A stretch of 64,000 bases of DNA from Paenibacillus sp. (GTDB taxonomy: Bacteria; Bacteroidota; Bacteroidia; Bacteroidales; Muribaculaceae): assembly GCA_023663345.1 (NCBI GenBank), contig JAMPHR010000004.1, positions 179,326 through 243,325 of the forward strand, given 5' to 3'. This document shows, one piece after another, positions 36,346 to 45,444 of the stretch. Position numbers and translations under genes: made by a program. Positions within the stretch are counted from its first letter, which is position 1, and each line of letters begins with the position of its first letter. Below the pieces are notes generated by a model that was given only the letters and a program-made list of their open reading frames with translations, ran no database searches and had not been told where the DNA came from.

Positions 36346-36353
36346 GCAAAATT
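36346..36353 (-). promoter_or_regulatory. Bacteroidetes -7 box for the SulP gene
   Basis: Minus-strand TAATTTTG, 42 bases before the start at 36304, with a TTTG (36377-36380) 23 bases further upstream. Confidence 0.45.
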
Positions 36354-36415
36354 ACATAAAAAAGCTTAATCATACGCAAAAAGAGAAGCAGGATTTTGTG
36401 ACGTTCACATTTTTA

Positions 36416-36500
36416 TGTTAATTTTGGGGATAAATGTTAAATTGACATTTATACATTTTGTTAATTTTTTACAACAATTACACATCCCAATTGTTAACAT
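36416..36500 (+). promoter_or_regulatory. Repeated TGTTAA sites before rprX
   Basis: TGTTAA occurs at 36416, 36435, 36459 and 36492, three of the copies followed by TT or ATT. Two inverted repeats overlap them: AAATGT-N7-ACATTT (36432-36450) and AACAATT-N9-AATTGTT (36473-36495). Direct repeats of this kind suit an OmpR-family response regulator such as the RprY protein encoded downstream. Binding is inference. Confidence 0.4.
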
Positions 36501-36547
36501 AGTATGAATCCGCCTCGTCAAAGAGGGATGCACTCTACAAATTAATT

Positions 36548-38041
36548 ATGAAGAAGTCAACTATCTGGTTCTTAACTATAATCATGGCGCTCACCTTCCT
36601 GGGGTTGCTTTATGTACAGATCATGTACATGAACAACATGAAGAAGATGCGCGACGACCAGTTTGCCGAAGGGGTAAAAAGGTCGCTTTATGCCGTGTGT
36701 ACAAGTCTGGAACAAGATGAAGCGAAATATTTTCTTGAGGATATGATGTCGCTGCAGACCGACCTGTATCCCCGCATCAACCCAGACGGATCGGTAGGTA
36801 TTAACAACACATTCACCACTCCCGAGGGGATCAACTATGATCTGTCGCTCAACATGAAGGTGGACCGCCGGTCGGCTTCCCCCTCCTTGCGCGAGCGTAT
36901 GCGCGGAAAATATCTGTATCAGAAAGGTCTGCTCGAGGATGTGATCCTCTCGATAATCAATGAGTCAAGCGACCGTCCGATCACCGAGCGTGCCGATTCG
37001 GCCGAGGTGACCCGTTACCTGAGATCAGAGCTTGACAACAACGGACTCACATTGCCGTTTGAATTTGCCGTGGTAAACCGTGCCGGTGCCTATAATTACA
37101 AATCAGCAGGATTCAAACCCACCGTCAAGGACAATTCGAGCATGTTTGTCCAGTCGCTGTTCCCAAACGATCCCAAAAACATGATGTACTACCTCAAGGT
37201 GTACTTCCCCACCAAGAGCGACTACATATTTGACTCGATCCGTTTCATGATCCCATCGTTCATCTTCACGTTCATACTGCTGGTGACATTCGTGTGTACC
37301 ATCATCCTCGCATTCAGGCAGAAGAAGCTGACCGAGATGAAGAACGACTTCATCAACAACATGACCCATGAGTTCAAGACCCCGATATCGACAATATCGC
37401 TCGCTGCCCAGATGCTCAACGACAATGCCGTGCTGAAATCACCGGCCATGCTAGGACATATCTCCACTGTGATCAACGATGAGACAAAACGACTGAGATT
37501 CCAGGTTGAGAAAGTGTTGCAAATGTCGATGTTTGACCGTCAGAAAGCTACTCTGCGTCTACAAGATGTCGATGCCAACCAGCTGATAGCCGGTATCACG
37601 TCCACTTTCAAACTCAAGGTGGAGAAATATGGCGGCCATATCAAAACTGTAACCGAGGCAACCGAGTCGACCATCAATGTCGATGAGATGCATTTCACCA
37701 ATGTGATATTCAATCTGCTCGACAATGCCGTAAAGTATCGTCGCGAGGATGTACCCCTCGAACTCACGGTATCAACCCGCAACGTGAAGTCTCACGGCGA
37801 AGAATGCATACAGGTATCCATAAGCGACAACGGCATAGGTATGCGTCGCGAGGACCTGAAAAAAATATTTGAGAAATTCTATCGTGTTTCCACCGGAAAC
37901 CGTCACGACGTGAAGGGCTTCGGCCTCGGACTTGCCTACGTAAAGAAGATGGTGGGCGAGCTGGGTGGCGAAATCACTGTGGAAAGTGAAATCAATGTAG
38001 GAACAAAATTTATAATAACTCTACCAATAACACTAAATTAA
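36548..38041 (+). CDS. rprX: RprX-like sensor histidine kinase
   Basis: A 497-residue inner-membrane kinase. Helices lie at residues about 5-25 and 233-255 and flank a periplasmic sensor domain. The HisKA domain has His274 in THEFKTP, the site of phosphorylation. The ATPase domain shows NLLDNAVKY (N box), ISDNGIGM (G1), FEKFYRVSTG and GFGLGLAYVKKM (G2). The sequence and the partner gene agree with RprX of Bacteroides and Porphyromonas; the signal sensed is not clear. The response regulator starts 6 bases after the stop. Confidence 0.9.
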   Translation: MKKSTIWFLTIIMALTFLGLLYVQIMYMNNMKKMRDDQFAEGVKRSLYAVCTSLEQDEAKYFLEDMMSLQTDLYPRINPDGSVGINNTFTTPEGINYDLSLNMKVDRRSASPSLRERMRGKYLYQKGLLEDVILSIINESSDRPITERADSAEVTRYLRSELDNNGLTLPFEFAVVNRAGAYNYKSAGFKPTVKDNSSMFVQSLFPNDPKNMMYYLKVYFPTKSDYIFDSIRFMIPSFIFTFILLVTFVCTIILAFRQKKLTEMKNDFINNMTHEFKTPISTISLAAQMLNDNAVLKSPAMLGHISTVINDETKRLRFQVEKVLQMSMFDRQKATLRLQDVDANQLIAGITSTFKLKVEKYGGHIKTVTEATESTINVDEMHFTNVIFNLLDNAVKYRREDVPLELTVSTRNVKSHGEECIQVSISDNGIGMRREDLKKIFEKFYRVSTGNRHDVKGFGLGLAYVKKMVGELGGEITVESEINVGTKFIITLPITLN

Positions 38042-38047
38042 GAAATT

Positions 38048-38755
38048 ATGGAAGATCGTTTGCGCATATTATTATGTGAGGATGACGAGAATCTCGGCAT
38101 GCTCCTCAGGGAATACCTGCAGGCCAAGGGTCTGAACGCCGATCTGTTTCCCGATGGCGAAAGCGGCTACAAGGCATTCCTTAAAGGCAAGTACGACCTG
38201 TGTGTGCTTGACGTCATGATGCCCAAAAAGGACGGATTCGCGTTGGCTCAGGAGATACGGACTGTAAACTCGGAAGTACCCATCATCTTCCTCACCGCCA
38301 AGTCACTCAAGGAGGATATACTGGAGGGATTCAAGATCGGTGCGGACGACTATATCACCAAACCATTCTCGATGGAGGAGCTCGTGTTCCGTATCGAGGC
38401 CATCCTGCGTCGCGTCAAGGGTAAGAAAGGCAAAGAGATCACAATGTACAAGATCGGTAAATTCACTTTCGATACCCAGAAACAGGTTCTCCTCATTGAT
38501 GATAAGGTGACCAAACTCACCACCAAGGAGTCAGAACTGCTGAGCCTGCTCTGCGCTCATGTCAATGAGATCCTGGAGCGTAACTTCGCCCTGAAGACTA
38601 TCTGGATTGATGATAATTACTTCAACGCCCGCTCGATGGATGTTTACATCACCAAACTGCGTAAGCATCTTAAGGACGATCCCTCTATCGAGATTATCAA
38701 CATCCACGGCAAAGGATACAAACTCATCGCTCCTGAAGTTGAGGCCGGTGCCTGA
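38048..38755 (+). CDS. rprY: RprY-like OmpR-family response regulator
   Basis: A 235-residue regulator. The receiver domain has the acidic pocket (E11, D12, D13), phosphoacceptor Asp55 in CVLDVMMPKKDG, and the switch residues in FLTAKS and YITKPF. The C-terminal winged helix binds DNA (TKLTTKESELLSLL, SMDVYITKLRKHL and INIHGKGYKLIA). It is encoded directly behind its kinase and probably regulates its own promoter region. A terminator follows. Confidence 0.92.
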   Translation: MEDRLRILLCEDDENLGMLLREYLQAKGLNADLFPDGESGYKAFLKGKYDLCVLDVMMPKKDGFALAQEIRTVNSEVPIIFLTAKSLKEDILEGFKIGADDYITKPFSMEELVFRIEAILRRVKGKKGKEITMYKIGKFTFDTQKQVLLIDDKVTKLTTKESELLSLLCAHVNEILERNFALKTIWIDDNYFNARSMDVYITKLRKHLKDDPSIEIINIHGKGYKLIAPEVEAGA

Positions 38756-38837
38756 ATCTATTGAGCAATCAGTTTAAAGATTTTAAAACTGCGTATAAAG
38801 AACACCGGGAGCTGTAAAACAGCCCTTGTATATGATA

Positions 38838-38876
38838 AAAAGCGTGTCGCGCCAATTGCCGGTGCGACACGCTTTT
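38838..38876 (+). terminator. Terminator of rprXY
   Basis: A 13-base stem (38838-38850 with 38864-38876) around a 13-base loop ends in TTTTGTTC, about 80 bases after the rprY stop. Confidence 0.75.
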
Positions 38877-38972
38877 GTTCTCTCCCGTCCAATCCGATTT
38901 TAAGTACATGGAGCACATCGGGAACCAATGCCACCAGGATCGGTTCATAGGAATGAGAGTGTCAGATATAAA

Positions 38973-39012
38973 AAAGGATCCCGGATCGGGGGCTACCGAT
39001 TCGGGATCCTTT
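38973..39012 (-). terminator. Terminator of the exbB-tonB operon
   Basis: A two-part stem: 38973-38983 pairs with 39002-39012, and ATCGG 38985-38989 with CCGAT 38996-39000. On the minus strand it is followed by a run of T. It lies 43 bases beyond the tonB stop. The 300-base gap 38756-39055 holds only this and the rprXY terminator. Confidence 0.8.
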
Positions 39013-39055
39013 ATATTAGAGTCACGGAAATAGCTTCCGTAAGCTTGTGCAGGGA

Positions 39056-39913
39056 TTAGATGCCCTGGAGCTTGAACTGAATGGGGAGTGTGTACCACAC
39101 GTTCACTGCGTGACCGTTCATCTTACCGGGGACGAACTTGGGAAGTGACTTAACCACGCGGACAGCCTCCTTATCGAGGTCGGGGTCCTTACCGCGGACA
39201 ACCTTAACTTCACCTACGTCACCGGTCTTGGTAACGACAAACTGTACAACCACACGACCCTGGATGTTGTTTTCCTGAGCCATGGCCGGGTAGCGGATAT
39301 GCTCGGACACATACTTGAGAAGCGCAGCCTCTCCACCGGGGAACTGGGGTTTCTGCTCTACCACGTCGAATACACGGTTGTCATCGACAGGTTCGGGCTT
39401 CTTCTCCTCAACGATGATCTCATCCTTGTGCTCGCGGACAACGTTAAGGTCATCGGTACCCTTGTCAAAGTCGGTGGTACCCACGGCAGTATCGGTATCC
39501 TTGAGTTCATCCTGGCTCTTGATCTCCTCCTGGACTTCTTCGTCACGGACGATCGCAAGCTCGGTTGCTTTCACAGTGTTGAGGATCTCTTCCTGAAGAG
39601 CCTCGGGCTGCTGCTCTTCCACACGCTGCTGCTCGGGTTCTTCCGGTTCTTCCTCCTCCTGCTCATCGGCTGAGTAGTCGATGATGGTCTGCTCGATCTG
39701 GTCCTCGGGGCGTTCTTCAGCTTTCTGAAGCACGGTGTTGGCGAGGAGTCCGAGAAGAGCGACCAGAAGAAGAATGATGAGGATTACGAGCATAGCGCGG
39801 TTGTGGCGCTTGGCTGAAGCCTTGCGGAGCTGGTATGCACCGAAGTCTTTGTTCTTTCCTTCAAATACAAGGTCAATCCATTCTGATGATGAAAGATCTA
39901 CATCTTTTGCCAT
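39056..39913 (-). CDS. tonB: TonB energy transducer
   Basis: A 285-residue protein with a cytoplasmic start, one membrane helix (residues about 41-62), a long acidic and proline/glutamate-rich periplasmic linker (EEEEPEEPEQQRVEEQQPEA region) and a complete TonB C-terminal domain (FPGGEAALLKYVSEHIRYPA, GRVVVQFVVTKTGDVGEVKV, VNVWYTLPIQFKL). It carries proton-motive force from ExbB/ExbD to outer-membrane receptors. Last gene of the four-gene operon. Confidence 0.94.
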   Translation of the reverse strand: MAKDVDLSSSEWIDLVFEGKNKDFGAYQLRKASAKRHNRAMLVILIILLLVALLGLLANTVLQKAEERPEDQIEQTIIDYSADEQEEEEPEEPEQQRVEEQQPEALQEEILNTVKATELAIVRDEEVQEEIKSQDELKDTDTAVGTTDFDKGTDDLNVVREHKDEIIVEEKKPEPVDDNRVFDVVEQKPQFPGGEAALLKYVSEHIRYPAMAQENNIQGRVVVQFVVTKTGDVGEVKVVRGKDPDLDKEAVRVVKSLPKFVPGKMNGHAVNVWYTLPIQFKLQGI

Positions 39914-39960
39914 ATTTCAATAGAGATTTTTCGGGTTAATATATATCAGTCATCAACAGA

Positions 39961-40707
39961 TTATTTCTTGGGATTCTTGGCGAGGTAGTCAAGAATAAGC
40001 ACTGAGTCGTTCTTATTGATGTTGTCAATCTGATAGCGTGAGATCTGATTGATCTGCATCTCGTCAAGTGCGCTGATTAAGCTTTCCCATGAAGCTTCAG
40101 GAGTAGCCTTGATAATCACAACAGGACGTGTGAGCGTGGAGTCGTTACGGATTTCACGAGCACGGGCCTGATAGATTGAGTCGTTGATTGCAGAGATGGA
40201 TGAGAATCCCTTGTTGCGCCAAGTCTCCTTCTCCTTCTCAATCTTTTCAAGTACGGCCTTGTTGCGGTCATGGAGGATCTTGCGAATGCCCTGCTGAATC
40301 TTGCCGTCGTTGCCGACGAAGTGTTCAACTTTCAGCTTGTTGTTGTCAAGGAGTCCGTCGCCATTCTCGTCGGTGTAATCGGCCATACCTTCATAGTAGT
40401 AAACCGTATTCATCGGACGACCTGCCTCGTCTTTCTTGACCTCGCCGTTGGCATTGCGTTCAGTAGTCAGGATGAGGGTGATAGCCTCTGATTCCTTAGC
40501 TTTGTTCATCTCAGTCTGGTCTACTTTCTCGTTTGAAGGAAGCGAGATAGTGAGAGTCTGTGACTTAATCATTGTGGTACAAAGCATGAAGAATGTAATC
40601 AGAAGCATGTTCATGTCCACCATGGGAGTGAAGTCCACATGGATCGACATTTTCTTCTGGGCGCCTTTTTTCTTTTTGCCGCCGTCTGATTGTTCTATCT
40701 GTGCCAT
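39961..40707 (-). CDS. exbD: ExbD-family biopolymer transport protein, second copy
   Basis: A 248-residue protein with a lysine-rich start, one membrane helix containing the functional aspartate (HVDFTPMVDMNMLLITFFML) and a periplasmic domain much longer than the roughly 140-residue E. coli ExbD. It differs clearly from its neighbour (40713-41429). Two ExbD paralogues suggest a mixed ExbD dimer inside the ExbB pentamer. It starts 5 bases after the first copy and ends 47 bases before tonB. Confidence 0.9.
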   Translation of the reverse strand: MAQIEQSDGGKKKKGAQKKMSIHVDFTPMVDMNMLLITFFMLCTTMIKSQTLTISLPSNEKVDQTEMNKAKESEAITLILTTERNANGEVKKDEAGRPMNTVYYYEGMADYTDENGDGLLDNNKLKVEHFVGNDGKIQQGIRKILHDRNKAVLEKIEKEKETWRNKGFSSISAINDSIYQARAREIRNDSTLTRPVVIIKATPEASWESLISALDEMQINQISRYQIDNINKNDSVLILDYLAKNPKK

Positions 40708-40712
40708 AATGA

Positions 40713-41429
40713 TTATTCTTGCTCAGTTTTTAAAGCTGTCATGATACTGAAGCGGTTCATCTTCAAAGTCTGGAGGTTGTCGAGCACGTCATGGACAGTG
40801 TTGTAGGGAGTGTCCTTGTCGGCCTTGACTGCGATACCTTCGCCCTTTTTCATTGCGCGCTGAAGGTTATCGTTTCCTGAATTGTAGATGGCACGCATCC
40901 AAATCTGGAACTCGTTGAGATGTTCCATGTCCTTGTTGTCGTTGATGGGTATCCCGACGCCCTTCTGAGTCATGTCGCTGATGAACTTGTCCTGATCAGT
41001 CTGTGACATGGAGAGGAACTGGGGGAGTACCTGGAAAGGAACACCAAACATATTGATTTTAGAGAACGCGTCGCGCTGTGCTACGGACAATTGCACCTGG
41101 TTTGAGGGGTGCTGCTTGTTGTAGAGCGTTACTGCTTCATCAAGAATCGTCTTGCGGAGAGCCTCCGATCCCCATGTGTCCTTGGTTTCAGCGTCAGCGT
41201 CACCGGCAATGGAGATGAAGATTTTCCCCTCGGGGCTTACAAGGATCGACGCGAGGTTGGCGGTCGGTACTTTTTGCTCCGATACAGAAGATGGGGTCAG
41301 GACAGTGACCGGCTCCTTCTGCAAGAAAGTAGATGTCAACATGAAGAAAGTAAGCAAGAGCACAGTCACGTCACTCATCGCGGTCATGTCGATGAGGGTG
41401 CTTTTTCTCTTAATTTTTACTTTTCCCAT
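40713..41429 (-). CDS. exbD: ExbD-family biopolymer transport protein, first copy
   Basis: A 238-residue ExbD with one membrane helix and its aspartate in STLIDMTAMSDVTVLLLTFFML. The periplasmic domain is extended to about 190 residues. It forms the proton-conducting motor with ExbB. It lies 69 bases downstream of exbB and 5 bases before the second exbD. Confidence 0.9.
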   Translation of the reverse strand: MGKVKIKRKSTLIDMTAMSDVTVLLLTFFMLTSTFLQKEPVTVLTPSSVSEQKVPTANLASILVSPEGKIFISIAGDADAETKDTWGSEALRKTILDEAVTLYNKQHPSNQVQLSVAQRDAFSKINMFGVPFQVLPQFLSMSQTDQDKFISDMTQKGVGIPINDNKDMEHLNEFQIWMRAIYNSGNDNLQRAMKKGEGIAVKADKDTPYNTVHDVLDNLQTLKMNRFSIMTALKTEQE

Positions 41430-41498
41430 ATTACGTTATCGGTTGAAGAGTGTTAAATAAAGATTGTTGGATTATCTTCTTGATAAAGTAATGTGGAA

Positions 41499-42317
41499 TT
41501 AGTGAGAAGCGGCAAATGTCTGCACGATAGAGAAACCGATCTCGTCGATGGCGTAGGTCAGGTTATCGATCTTGTTGGTGTAGAAGTTGTAAGAGATAAC
41601 AGCGAATGCACCGGTTGCGATACCGAAGGCGGTGTTGATAAGAGCCTCAGAGATACCGGTTGAGAGTTCGGTTGAGTCGGGGGCACCTGACTGAGCGAGA
41701 GCCTGGAATGACTTGATCATACCCATTACAGTACCGAGAAGACCAACGAGAGTACCGAGAGTGGTGAGGGTAGCAACGATGGGGAGGTTCTGCTGGAGAG
41801 CGGGCATCTCGAGAGCGGTAGCTTCCTCAACAGTCTTCTGAAGGTTGGCAACCTTCTGCTCCTTGGTGAGAACGGTGTTCTTGTCCATTTCCTCGTAAGA
41901 GTTGAGAGCGGCAGCTACTACAGCGGCAACTGAACCCTTCTGGTTCTTGCAGAGATTCTTGGCACCCTGGATATCGTTAGCGGCGAGGCACTTCTTAACA
42001 CCGGCTACGAACTTCTCGATAGAGCCTTTACCCTTAGCAGAAGAGAGGGCGATCCAACGCTCTACAGAAAGGACGATCACAGTGAGGAAGAGGGTCTGGA
42101 GGACAGGTACGATGAATCCGCCCTTGTAGATGGTGCCCCAGAGATCAATGGGGTGGCCTTCCTCGAAGTGAGACTCGTGACCGAACCAGAAGATGAAAAG
42201 AAGAACTGCTACTACAAAGCAAGCAAGGATTACAAGAAATGCATTCTTGATACCGGCAACATTGCTGCCTTCGGCTTTCTTAGCAGCCGGTTTGGCGGTG
42301 GGCTTTTGAGCTTCCAT
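41499..42317 (-). CDS. exbB: ExbB / MotA / TolQ-type proton channel protein
   Basis: A 272-residue protein with one early helix (residues about 26-46), a second near 68-88, and the paired C-terminal helices of the family (LPIVATLTTLGTLVGLLGTVMGMIKSFQALA and INTAFGIATGAFAVISYNFY). The N-terminus is lysine and alanine rich. It makes the stator pentamer with the ExbD proteins encoded behind it. First gene of the operon, with an unusually long leader. Confidence 0.94.
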   Translation of the reverse strand: MEAQKPTAKPAAKKAEGSNVAGIKNAFLVILACFVVAVLLFIFWFGHESHFEEGHPIDLWGTIYKGGFIVPVLQTLFLTVIVLSVERWIALSSAKGKGSIEKFVAGVKKCLAANDIQGAKNLCKNQKGSVAAVVAAALNSYEEMDKNTVLTKEQKVANLQKTVEEATALEMPALQQNLPIVATLTTLGTLVGLLGTVMGMIKSFQALAQSGAPDSTELSTGISEALINTAFGIATGAFAVISYNFYTNKIDNLTYAIDEIGFSIVQTFAASH

Positions 42318-42593
42318 AATTTGTTTTAACTGTTTTTGTTTTGGTTTATTAGTTTGAGATTATTAGTTTTGATGATTTCCTGATTAGTTCCTATCGGCAA
42401 TCACCGTACAGAGAATCCTGTGGATCGGCGGAGTGTTGAGGCCTGAGGCCTGCGACCATCAAAATATCCGTGGAGAACTGAAGTAAAGGGTGTGCGTGTG
42501 TAGGATACTGATATTTAATTTAAGGGTTAAAGAATAGAGTGATTATAACGAATGTAACGCCACTCCAAAAGGAGGTTATTACATTACGGTATG

Positions 42594-42625
42594 CAAATTT
42601 AGAATGAAATTTCCACGTAGACAAA
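42594..42625 (-). promoter_or_regulatory. Promoter of the exbB-exbD-exbD-tonB operon
   Basis: On the minus strand TTTG (42622-42625), a 20-base spacer and TAAATTTG (42594-42601) match both boxes and the spacing of a Bacteroidetes promoter. The start of exbB is about 270 bases away. A hairpin (AATGTAA 42551-42557 with TTACATT 42579-42585, plus CTCC/GGAG inside) would form at the very 5' end of this mRNA. Confidence 0.65.
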
Positions 42626-42750
42626 CGTTTTATCCTTTTTTTTAGGAACAAATCTCTAAAAATTCAAAAGAAAAGAATGGATATTGTGATTTTCGCAAGT
42701 TTTACTCATTTTTTACTTAACTAATTTAAAGTTATTTAAAATTTATTCAT

Positions 42751-42758
42751 TAACTTTG
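42751..42758 (+). promoter_or_regulatory. -7 box of the nqr operon
   Basis: TAACTTTG, 46 bases before the nqrA start; the -33 region is AT-rich without a clean TTTG. Confidence 0.5.
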
Positions 42759-42804
42759 TTGCTTCCAATATAAAGGTACAAACACTTATTTTGCAAGACA
42801 CATA

Positions 42805-44151
42805 ATGAGAAAAACCATCAACCTCAAAAAGGGACTTAACCTGCGGATTGAGGGAGCTCTCGGCGACACACACGTGAGCGCCACGGTGATCCCGGCAAAT
42901 GTAGCCATAGTCCCGGATGATTTCCCCGGATTCATGCCGAAACCGGACGTCAAGGAGGGTGACAGCGTGATGGCGGGATCCGCTATCATGCACGACAAGA
43001 ACGACCCTGACGTTCATCTCGTATCACCAGTAAACGGGACTGTGACAAGCGTGACAAGAGGCACACGACGCAAGATCGAACGCATAGAGATCAAGACCGA
43101 CCCCTCGGCTCCGTCGACCGTGAGCACCTTACCGGCAACTGGTGTAACATCAGCCGAAGATGCACGCCACCTATTGAAAAGCACCGGATTGTGGGCCATG
43201 ATGCGCCGCCGTCCATACGACATCATCCCGATGGAAAGCGACCGTCCGCGCGACATATTCGTGACAGCCCTCGACACAGCCCCCCTCGCCCTCAACATCG
43301 ATGAGATGGTGGACGGCAAGGATGATCAGATAGCCAAGGGCGTAGAGGTGTTGAGCAAACTCACCGACGGCACAATATATATATGTGTAGCCGAGGGAAG
43401 CAAACTGGCAGATGTGAAAGGAGCCGAGATGGTGGAATTGCCGATGCTGCATCCTGCCGGAAACGCCGGAGTACAGATAGCAAACATCAAGCCTGTCAAC
43501 AAAGGGGAAGTGGCATGGACAACTGACATCGTCACTGTCGCAAAACTCGGCGAAGCCGCACTCTCCGGAAAGATTGACTACTCGGTGGAGACAGCAATAA
43601 CCGGATCGGAAGTTATCACCCCCAAGGTGATCAGAACTGTGCCCGGAGCACAGCTTGGCGAACTGCTGGCAGGAAACGAAAAGGCCGACGGACGCAATCA
43701 CCGCGTAATATCGGGCAACGTCCTCACCGGCACACCTGAGGGAGATGCCGGATACCTCCGTTACCCCTACCGACAGATTACTGTAATACCTGAGGGAGAT
43801 GACACCAATGAATTCATGGGTTGGGCATCTATGAGCCCGTCGAAGATGAGCGAGAGCCGATCGTTCCTTGGTCGTTTCTTCGGAAAGAAATTTAACCCCG
43901 ACGCACGCATCAACGGCGGACGCAGAGCCATGATAATGTCAGGCATATATGACGATTACGTGCCGATGGACATATTGCCCGAACCTCTGATCAAAGCCAT
44001 AATAGCCCGAGACATCGACAAGATGGAAGCCCTCGGCATCTATGAGGTCGCACCTGAGGATTTCGCTCTGGCAGAATATGCCGACCCCTCCAAGCTGGAG
44101 TTGCAACGCATAGTCCGCCAAGGCCTTGACTATATGCGCAACGAGGCATAG
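42805..44151 (+). CDS. nqrA: Na+-translocating NADH:quinone reductase subunit A
   Basis: A 448-residue soluble subunit of Na+-NQR. The N-terminal KTINLKKGLNLRIEGA and the PDVKEGDSVMAGSAIMHDK barrel-sandwich segment are typical, as is VNGTVTSVTRGTRRKI. NqrA caps the cytoplasmic face and helps bind quinone. It opens the complete nqrABCDEF operon. No apbE flavin transferase gene, needed to load FMN on NqrB and NqrC, is present nearby. Confidence 0.96.
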   Translation: MRKTINLKKGLNLRIEGALGDTHVSATVIPANVAIVPDDFPGFMPKPDVKEGDSVMAGSAIMHDKNDPDVHLVSPVNGTVTSVTRGTRRKIERIEIKTDPSAPSTVSTLPATGVTSAEDARHLLKSTGLWAMMRRRPYDIIPMESDRPRDIFVTALDTAPLALNIDEMVDGKDDQIAKGVEVLSKLTDGTIYICVAEGSKLADVKGAEMVELPMLHPAGNAGVQIANIKPVNKGEVAWTTDIVTVAKLGEAALSGKIDYSVETAITGSEVITPKVIRTVPGAQLGELLAGNEKADGRNHRVISGNVLTGTPEGDAGYLRYPYRQITVIPEGDDTNEFMGWASMSPSKMSESRSFLGRFFGKKFNPDARINGGRRAMIMSGIYDDYVPMDILPEPLIKAIIARDIDKMEALGIYEVAPEDFALAEYADPSKLELQRIVRQGLDYMRNEA

Positions 44152-44207
44152 TCCGTGACACGTGACACATCGCCGCTCATTATATAATTGCATATACACA
44201 ATTACAG

Positions 44208-45419
44208 ATGAAATCATTAAGAAACTATCTTGACCGCATAAAACCCAACTTTGAGCCCGGAGGCAAATTGCAAAGCTTCCAGAGCGTATTTGATGGGTTC
44301 GAGACGTTCCTTTACACCCCAAACACCACATCCAAATCGGGAGTGAACGTCCATGACAGCCTCGACTCCAAGCGCATCATGATCATAGTGGTGCTCGCGC
44401 TGATGCCGTGTCTGCTTTTCGGAATGTACAACACCGGCTATCAGAACTGGCTTGCCGCCGGTGCCACCGAATTTCCGTTCTGGCAACTGTTGGCCTATGG
44501 CTTCCTGGCAGTATTGCCCCGCATTCTTGTGGCCTACGTGGTAGGTCTTGGCATTGAATTTGCCGTAGCCCAATGGCGTCGCGAGGAGATCCAGGAGGGA
44601 TTTCTCGTGACAGGCATACTGATCCCGCTCATCTGCCCGGTGGAGACACCGCTGTGGATGCTCGCAGTAGCCACCGCTTTTTCTGTGATATTTGTCAAGG
44701 AAGTGTTTGGCGGAACAGGCTACAATGTATTCAACGTAGCCCTTGTGACACGCGCTTTCCTCTTCTTCGCCTATCCCGCCCAAATGAGCGGCGACAAGGT
44801 ATTCGTAAGCACTAATTCGATTCTCGGGCTCGGATATGATCTGCCCGACGGATTCACCGGTGCTACTCCGCTCGGACAGATAGCATCGTTCACAGGCGAT
44901 AAACTCGAATTGCTCAACCTCAGAGGCGACGCCATTTCAGCCTGGGATGCGTTCATCGGCCTGATACCCGGCTCATTTGGAGAGACATCCACCCTGTGCA
45001 TCCTCATCGGTGCCGTGATACTCCTCGCCACCGGCATGGCCTCGTGGCGCATCATGCTCAGCGTGGTAGCCGGCGGACTGCTTATGGGCTGGATCGCCAA
45101 CGTTTTCCAGACTCCCACCTACCCTGCCTCGTTCCTCTCGCCGGTTGACCAGTTGCTGTATGGCGGATTCGCTTTCGCCGCAGTGTTCATGGCCACCGAT
45201 CCGGTGACCGCAGCCAGAACCGGTACGGGAAAATATGTCTACGGACTGCTCGTGGGCGTCGTGGCCGTGCTCATCCGCACCTACAACAACGGCTACCCCG
45301 AGGGAGCCATGCTTGCAGTGCTCCTGGGCAACGCCCTGGCTCCGCTGATTGACTATTGCGTGGTGCAGGCCAATGTGTCGCGCCGCATGAAACGACTCAA
45401 GGAACGCGCCCGCGCATAA
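44208..45419 (+). CDS. nqrB: Na+-NQR subunit B
   Basis: A 403-residue membrane subunit with about ten helices. Thr220 in DGFTGATPLGQ is the site of covalent FMN attachment by ApbE. The protein contains quinone- and sodium-pathway elements (ETPLWMLAVATAFSVIFVKEVFGGTG). It lies 56 bases after nqrA and 25 before nqrC. Confidence 0.96.
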   Translation: MKSLRNYLDRIKPNFEPGGKLQSFQSVFDGFETFLYTPNTTSKSGVNVHDSLDSKRIMIIVVLALMPCLLFGMYNTGYQNWLAAGATEFPFWQLLAYGFLAVLPRILVAYVVGLGIEFAVAQWRREEIQEGFLVTGILIPLICPVETPLWMLAVATAFSVIFVKEVFGGTGYNVFNVALVTRAFLFFAYPAQMSGDKVFVSTNSILGLGYDLPDGFTGATPLGQIASFTGDKLELLNLRGDAISAWDAFIGLIPGSFGETSTLCILIGAVILLATGMASWRIMLSVVAGGLLMGWIANVFQTPTYPASFLSPVDQLLYGGFAFAAVFMATDPVTAARTGTGKYVYGLLVGVVAVLIRTYNNGYPEGAMLAVLLGNALAPLIDYCVVQANVSRRMKRLKERARA

Positions 45420-45444
45420 TGACATCCATTTCATATACATTATT

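Larger units (their letters stand above)
42318..42804. other. Divergent control region between exbB and nqrA
   Basis: A 487-base gap with no gene. It contains the exbB promoter (42594-42625), a predicted leader of about 270 bases with a hairpin (42551-42585), and the nqrA -7 box (42751-42758). The middle, 42600-42750, is very AT-rich. A tandem GAGGCCT pair lies near 42440. Confidence 0.7.

Noticed and set aside
36305-36379. 25-residue N-terminal extension of the SulP protein
   Set aside because: The promoter box lies inside this extension and the family start fits the ATG at 36304.
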